Origin: Clostridium cavendishii DSM 21758
GTDB taxonomy: Bacteria > Bacillota > Clostridia > Clostridiales > Clostridiaceae
Reading direction: 5' to 3'
Length of the DNA stretch: 28,730 bases
NCBI RefSeq assembly: GCF_900141845.1
Contig: NZ_FQZB01000028.1
Span: 1 to 28,730, forward strand
The number at the start of each line of letters is the position of its first letter. Positions within the stretch are counted from its first letter, which is position 1. Positions 25,616-28,730 of this stretch are shown piece after piece. The notes under the pieces were generated by a model. It was not told the DNA's origin, ran no database searches, and was given only the letters and a program-made list of their open reading frames with translations. A program made the translations under genes and the position numbers.

Positions 25616-27316
25616 TTATTCCTCTCCCTTTTCATATATTAAACTTGAATTCAAATAACCTGCTATAAGAATATCTTCCTTAACTTTCCCCTGTGGAACA
25701 TACCCTGAAACCATAGCTTGCAAATTGTTAAATCTTTTACTTTCTTTTTTTATATCGTAATTATATTTTTTAAATAATTTTAGCAATTCGACTTTTAATC
25801 TTTCATCACTTTTGCAATTTAAAATAGGATTTAATAATGAATGCATCTTTTTCTCCGACTTATTTCTTGATATATAATAACTAACTAATTGTCCAACTGC
25901 AAAATAGTATTCTTCATCACATTCTATACTTAAAGTGTTTGTACTATTTATTTTTTCTCTAAGTTTACTTGTTAAACCTTTTAAAATATCTCCCATACCT
26001 GTATCCCCTCCAAAATAATTTATTATTGCACATCTAAGATTAAATTGCTCTCTTGGTTTTACATAAGTTCCTAAGCATATAGAATTTTTTATTAAATCTA
26101 ATGACATTCTATCAAAGCTACTTTTAACACTTGCTTTATTACCTTTATAAAACCAATTGAAATAAGCATTTCTATTAATAATCAGTGTTTCTTTAAGTTT
26201 ACTATCATTCAATTTTATATCCTTAGGCTCTGTAAAGTAATTAGTTGATAAAAATTTACTGAAAAACACACTATTAATTACTGCTTCTAACTCTTTCATA
26301 GTACTTATATTACTATTTAAAGGTTCTTGTTTTACTTTTTCATAATCTATTTTTATTAATTTTTTATACTTGAAATTTTTAAGTGTTTCATCCATATTTG
26401 TTATAATATCAAAATCATGAATTTCTACTTCCTTACCCTTTTTAACCCTTAAAAAATATCCATTAAAAATAGAGTCTATTTTTTCACCATTCTTTTTGCA
26501 ATGAATCTTATTTTCCTCTATATAGATATTGCTTTTGCCCTCAGATACTTGATTCATAAGATAATCAAAAAATTTCTTTTGTATAAGTACCTCGTCTGAA
26601 TCTATTAAATATGGTATCTTGTTTTTTCTACTCTTATTTTCTAAGTAAGGCTTTTTACTATTAAGTCCCATATTATCATTAGGTAATCCATATACTTTAT
26701 CTTTTATATCTTCATTATAATCAGTACTATTATATATATTAGGGAAAATGTATTTTTCACTTTCTTTCTTATATTCCTCTTCACTTGCTTCAAAAAAAAT
26801 CTTTAAATAATTTTTGCCCTCTTTATATTTACCTTCTAAATTAAAAATATTATCTTTTATCCATTGCTTTATATTAAGTAAGTTCTCTTCATTTACTTTT
26901 CCATGTACCACTTCTATCTTTTCATACATTAATTTTTTTTCTTTTTCATACTTATTTCTTGGCTCTAATAAAATACTATAATATTTATCTATTATTTCTT
27001 CTGTAAGTTTTTTAGAATTAACATTCTCCTTTTTTATAAAAAAAGTTAGATAATTATTACTATGGATCACTTTTTTACCATCTATTGGTTTATTCATATC
27101 TATTAATTTAGACAAATAATCTCTAACCGCAAAATATCCATACCTTACATCTACTCTATCTACATTCTTCTTATCAACCTCATAAACTTCCTTTACTTGT
27201 CCATCTTTATTCACCAATATATAGCTTCCTTCTGAAAGTACATAAGAGTCTATAATATAAGCTTCACCTTTTTCTTTATAAATCTTTTTAAAGGTTTCCA
27301 AACAATCTTTTAGCAC
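25616..27316 (-). CDS. cas8b: Cascade large subunit Cas8b (Csh1 type)
   Basis: A 566-residue Cas8b1/Csh1, the large Cascade subunit that recognises the PAM and recruits Cas3. The family is poorly conserved. I rely on its position between cas6 and cas7, its length, and the C-terminal helical block YFAVGQLVSYYISRNKSEKKMHSLLNP, which is typical of clostridial Csh1. Two Cys-containing segments (KNSICLGTY, NLRCAIINYF) lie in the middle, with no complete zinc finger seen. Cas8b genes of I-B often contain an internal start producing the small subunit Cas11b; the C-terminal ~120 residues, from about 450 on, could be made separately but no clear internal ribosome site was verified. It is 34 bp after cas6. 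Confidence 0.92.
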   Translation of the reverse strand: MLKDCLETFKKIYKEKGEAYIIDSYVLSEGSYILVNKDGQVKEVYEVDKKNVDRVDVRYGYFAVRDYLSKLIDMNKPIDGKKVIHSNNYLTFFIKKENVNSKKLTEEIIDKYYSILLEPRNKYEKEKKLMYEKIEVVHGKVNEENLLNIKQWIKDNIFNLEGKYKEGKNYLKIFFEASEEEYKKESEKYIFPNIYNSTDYNEDIKDKVYGLPNDNMGLNSKKPYLENKSRKNKIPYLIDSDEVLIQKKFFDYLMNQVSEGKSNIYIEENKIHCKKNGEKIDSIFNGYFLRVKKGKEVEIHDFDIITNMDETLKNFKYKKLIKIDYEKVKQEPLNSNISTMKELEAVINSVFFSKFLSTNYFTEPKDIKLNDSKLKETLIINRNAYFNWFYKGNKASVKSSFDRMSLDLIKNSICLGTYVKPREQFNLRCAIINYFGGDTGMGDILKGLTSKLREKINSTNTLSIECDEEYYFAVGQLVSYYISRNKSEKKMHSLLNPILNCKSDERLKVELLKLFKKYNYDIKKESKRFNNLQAMVSGYVPQGKVKEDILIAGYLNSSLIYEKGEE

Positions 27317-27350
27317 TATATCACCTCCATTATTTTTACCTATATTCCTT

Positions 27351-28049
27351 TTACAGCCATTTAAAATTTAGAAATCCAAACCCTCTTGCACCAAGCTCCC
27401 CTAAACCTGTTCCTAGTGCAAAGTATATAAGTTCTTGTGATAAATCGTTTTCAGATATGGATATATTAAGCTTGTCCCCTAATAATTTTATGTCTTTATA
27501 ATTTGTAGCCACTGGCTTTTTATTATTAAATCTTATAGTTTTAAAAAGCTCAAAATCTTCATTTATTTTTGTATCATGAAAACTATTCCATTTCTTTATT
27601 AAATTTATTTTTAATCTTTCTTCAAACTCATCTAATGATATGTTATTTTTCCAATACCCATTATCAGTTTTTATTATTATAGGTGTAATTGAATAAATAT
27701 CAGTTATAATCTTTTTAGGTATTACTGTTTTTGTAATAGTTAACACTTTTATATTATCTGTATATTCATTAACTAAATTTTTAACCAAAAATTCTGCTAA
27801 ATTTTTATCAACAGTCCTTATTATAAAGGTATAAATTCCTCCTTCTTTATAAACTTTAGAAACTTCCAATGGATATAAAAGATTAAAGCAATAGTTTTTA
27901 TATTTATTTTCTTTGTGATAAATACTATAATATTCATCTTTCGCTAAACACTTATCTATAAGCATTGCTATCAATGTATTACAATTAATAGAATTGATAT
28001 CTTTTAATAAGTATATTTTTATTTTTAATTCATTTACAATTGTGTTCAT
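27351..28049 (-). CDS. cas6: crRNA-processing endonuclease Cas6
   Basis: A 232-residue Cas6, which cuts the array transcript inside each repeat and leaves an 8-nt 5' handle. It is a double-RRM protein ending in the glycine-rich loop GTGLGELGARGFGFL (213-227), the Cas6 signature. The C-terminal NFKWL strand closes the fold. Candidate catalytic residues (Tyr/His in the N-terminal third: YYSIYHK at about 40-46) are likely but cannot be fixed by eye. It is the first gene of the cas operon, with AAAGGAGGT before its ATG. A promoter lies 55-83 bp upstream, and the repeat-like elements and second array lie beyond that. Confidence 0.95.
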   Translation of the reverse strand: MNTIVNELKIKIYLLKDINSINCNTLIAMLIDKCLAKDEYYSIYHKENKYKNYCFNLLYPLEVSKVYKEGGIYTFIIRTVDKNLAEFLVKNLVNEYTDNIKVLTITKTVIPKKIITDIYSITPIIIKTDNGYWKNNISLDEFEERLKINLIKKWNSFHDTKINEDFELFKTIRFNNKKPVATNYKDIKLLGDKLNISISENDLSQELIYFALGTGLGELGARGFGFLNFKWL

Positions 28050-28103
28050 ATAAGTACCTCCTTTTTCTACATTTTTATCATTTATTTCCCATTTTCACTT
28101 ACA

Positions 28104-28132
28104 ATGTTACTACTATTTTTTACCATAGTCAA
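28104..28132 (-). promoter_or_regulatory. Promoter of the cas operon
   Basis: On the minus strand TTGACT (28127-28132), a 17-bp spacer and TAACAT (28104-28109). Predicted start near 28097, about 48 nt before cas6. The predicted pseudo-crRNA target lies directly upstream and reaches into this -35 box. Confidence 0.65.
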
Positions 28133-28166
28133 TATCTCTTTATAATATATTTACTATTAATATTGA
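28127..28166 (-). promoter_or_regulatory. Predicted Cascade operator (pseudo-spacer target with TCA PAM)
   Basis: On the minus strand TCA (28164-28166) is followed by ATATTAATAGTAA (28163-28151). The pseudo-spacer begins ATATTTATAGTTA. The two agree at 11 of 13 positions and differ only at 6 and 12, which type I Cascade leaves unpaired. From position 14 the match needs 1-nt gaps, but TATATTATA and ATATTGACT recur in order. A 36-nt protospacer would end at 28128, inside the -35 TTGACT. TCA is a known clostridial I-B PAM; that it is the PAM here is inference. Confidence 0.55.
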
Positions 28167-28179
28167 TTTTTTATTTTTT

Positions 28180-28210
28180 ATTAAGAGATTAATTTAAAAA
28201 ATCTCTTAAT
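28180..28210. repeat. 11-bp inverted repeat between pseudo-repeat and cas6 promoter
   Basis: ATTAAGAGATT (28180-28190) pairs with 28200-28210. Its outer arm overlaps the end of the second pseudo-repeat. On the minus strand an A-rich run follows, so it is not a standard terminator, but it could end or stabilise a short transcript from the pseudo-array. Confidence 0.5.
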
Positions 28211-28305
28211 AACATCTCATGTTACGGTTAATTTATAAGTCAATATACTCTAATATAATATATAACTATAAATATCTTTAAATACAGCTTCTGTTAAAAT
28301 TAAAA
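28204..28305 (-). ncRNA. Degenerate mini-CRISPR (pseudo-repeat, 42-nt pseudo-spacer, pseudo-repeat), CreR/CreA-like
   Basis: Pseudo-repeat 1 (28276-28305) matches 23 of 30 positions of the array-2 repeat; pseudo-repeat 2 (28204-28233) matches 21 of 30. Both keep the repeat's 4-bp hairpin: ACAA-CTC-TTGT becomes ACAG-CTT-CTGT in copy 1 and ACAT-CTC-ATGT in copy 2, a paired change at the same base pair each time. The handle of copy 1 reads ATTTAAAG (canonical ATTTAAAT). Between them lie 42 nt. Read on the minus strand, a promoter-like sequence starts transcription about 2 nt before copy 1. Degenerate mini-arrays of this form are known as CreA (guarding toxins) and CreR (repressing cas). The predicted target is the cas promoter. 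Confidence 0.6.
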
Positions 28306-28313
28306 TATTTATA

Positions 28314-28343
28314 ATTATACTATTTAAACTATATATTAAACAA
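28314..28343 (-). promoter_or_regulatory. Putative promoter of the degenerate mini-CRISPR
   Basis: On the minus strand TTGTTT (28338-28343), an 18-bp spacer and TATAAT (28314-28319). The start would fall near 28307, just ahead of pseudo-repeat 1. The DNA is very AT-rich, so chance promoters are common. The stretch 28344-28634 between this and array 2 shows no gene and no clear element. Confidence 0.5.
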
Positions 28344-28634
28344 CTTATTATTTTTTATATTTAAAATTTTTTTATATTACTTAATAAACCCATCTTCTCT
28401 TATTATACTAAAAAATCTTCTACTTAAACCCACATTACTTATCATTCAAATTAAATATATTCTCCTTACTCCAATTATATTTAACGTTATATATCATCAA
28501 TCATGTATCTTATTAACTTAATCCTCAAGAAGATGATATTTTAAAATTAAAAAAACAAATATTAGTAAGTAGACTCCTACCTCTATAATTACTATAAATA
28601 TTTTTAATATTGTAAACCTATTAGTATGTTGGTA

Positions 28635-28730
28635 ATTTAAGTACAACTCTTGTTAAAGTTAATCGCTTAGTAAATATCAGACTTGTGAAATACTTTTGAT
28701 ATTTAAATACAACTCTTGTTAAAGTTAATC
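28635..28730 (-). CRISPR. CRISPR array 2, distal end (cut by window edge)
   Basis: Two 30-nt repeats at 28635-28664 and 28701-28730 flank a 36-nt spacer. They differ from array 1 by AAA in place of ATT (GTTAAAGTTAATC against GTTATTGTTAATC). The left copy has one change (ATTTAAG for ATTTAAA), as expected for the oldest, distal repeat if the array is read on the minus strand with its leader outside the window to the right. The same Cas6 probably processes both arrays, since the hairpin and handle are identical. Confidence 0.93.

Noticed and set aside
28180..28210. Rho-independent terminator for the pseudo-array or array 2
   Set aside because: The inverted repeat is followed by A-rich, not T-rich, sequence on the transcribed strand.
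28508..28523. Third possible repeat relic (TCTTATTAACTTAATC)
   Set aside because: It matches the repeat's end only with a gap, and has neither hairpin nor handle.
28591..28607. Second match to the pseudo-spacer start (ACTATAAATAT) near array 2
   Set aside because: The similarity continues into the repeat side, the flank is TTAAAAA rather than TCA, and no gene promoter is there; likely an AT-rich coincidence.

Overview
The window is very AT-rich DNA with strong AGGAGG-type ribosome binding sites and Firmicutes-style riboswitches and terminators. The gene content (clostridial short flavodoxin, FeoA-FeoA-FeoB, DUF3793, type I-B cas) points to a Clostridium sensu stricto-like chromosome. I cannot name the species from sequence alone.

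Layout, left to right. Positions 1-2019 (minus) hold an HscC-type Hsp70 and the N-terminal part of its J-domain partner. Positions 2248-7382 form an iron-responsive block. It contains a feoA-feoA-feoB operon with a tiny Cys-rich FeoB-associated protein, an AraC-type regulator, a flavodoxin and a DUF3793 protein. Fur-box-like sites lie on the feo promoter and on the divergent araC/flavodoxin promoter. Positions 7482-17426 are housekeeping genes: an EamA transporter, a DUF523/DUF1722 protein, a Nudix CoA pyrophosphatase, a D-Ala-D-Ala carboxypeptidase, a flavin reductase, dapA behind a lysine riboswitch, a lipoprotein, adenosine deaminase behind an adenine riboswitch, a DUF421 protein and an unlisted 51-residue membrane protein. 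A CAP-domain protein follows at 17532-18095.

Positions 18299-28730 are a complete type I-B CRISPR-Cas locus on the minus strand: cas6-cas8b-cas7-cas5-cas3-cas4-cas1-cas2, then a leader and a 16-repeat array. A second array with a slightly different repeat begins at the right edge, upstream of cas6, and runs out of the window.

The most interesting element lies between that second array and cas6. Two degenerate repeat copies (28276-28305 and 28204-28233) flank a 42-nt pseudo-spacer, with a promoter-like sequence directly upstream. Both copies keep the repeat's 4-bp hairpin through paired substitutions. The first 13 nt of the pseudo-spacer match a site just upstream of the cas6 promoter, with mismatches only at positions 6 and 12, the positions Cascade leaves unpaired. 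That site is preceded by TCA, a PAM known for clostridial I-B systems, and the protospacer runs into the TTGACT -35 box. I read this as a CRISPR-derived guide RNA (CreR/CreA-like) by which Cascade represses its own cas operon. This is inference from sequence and untested.
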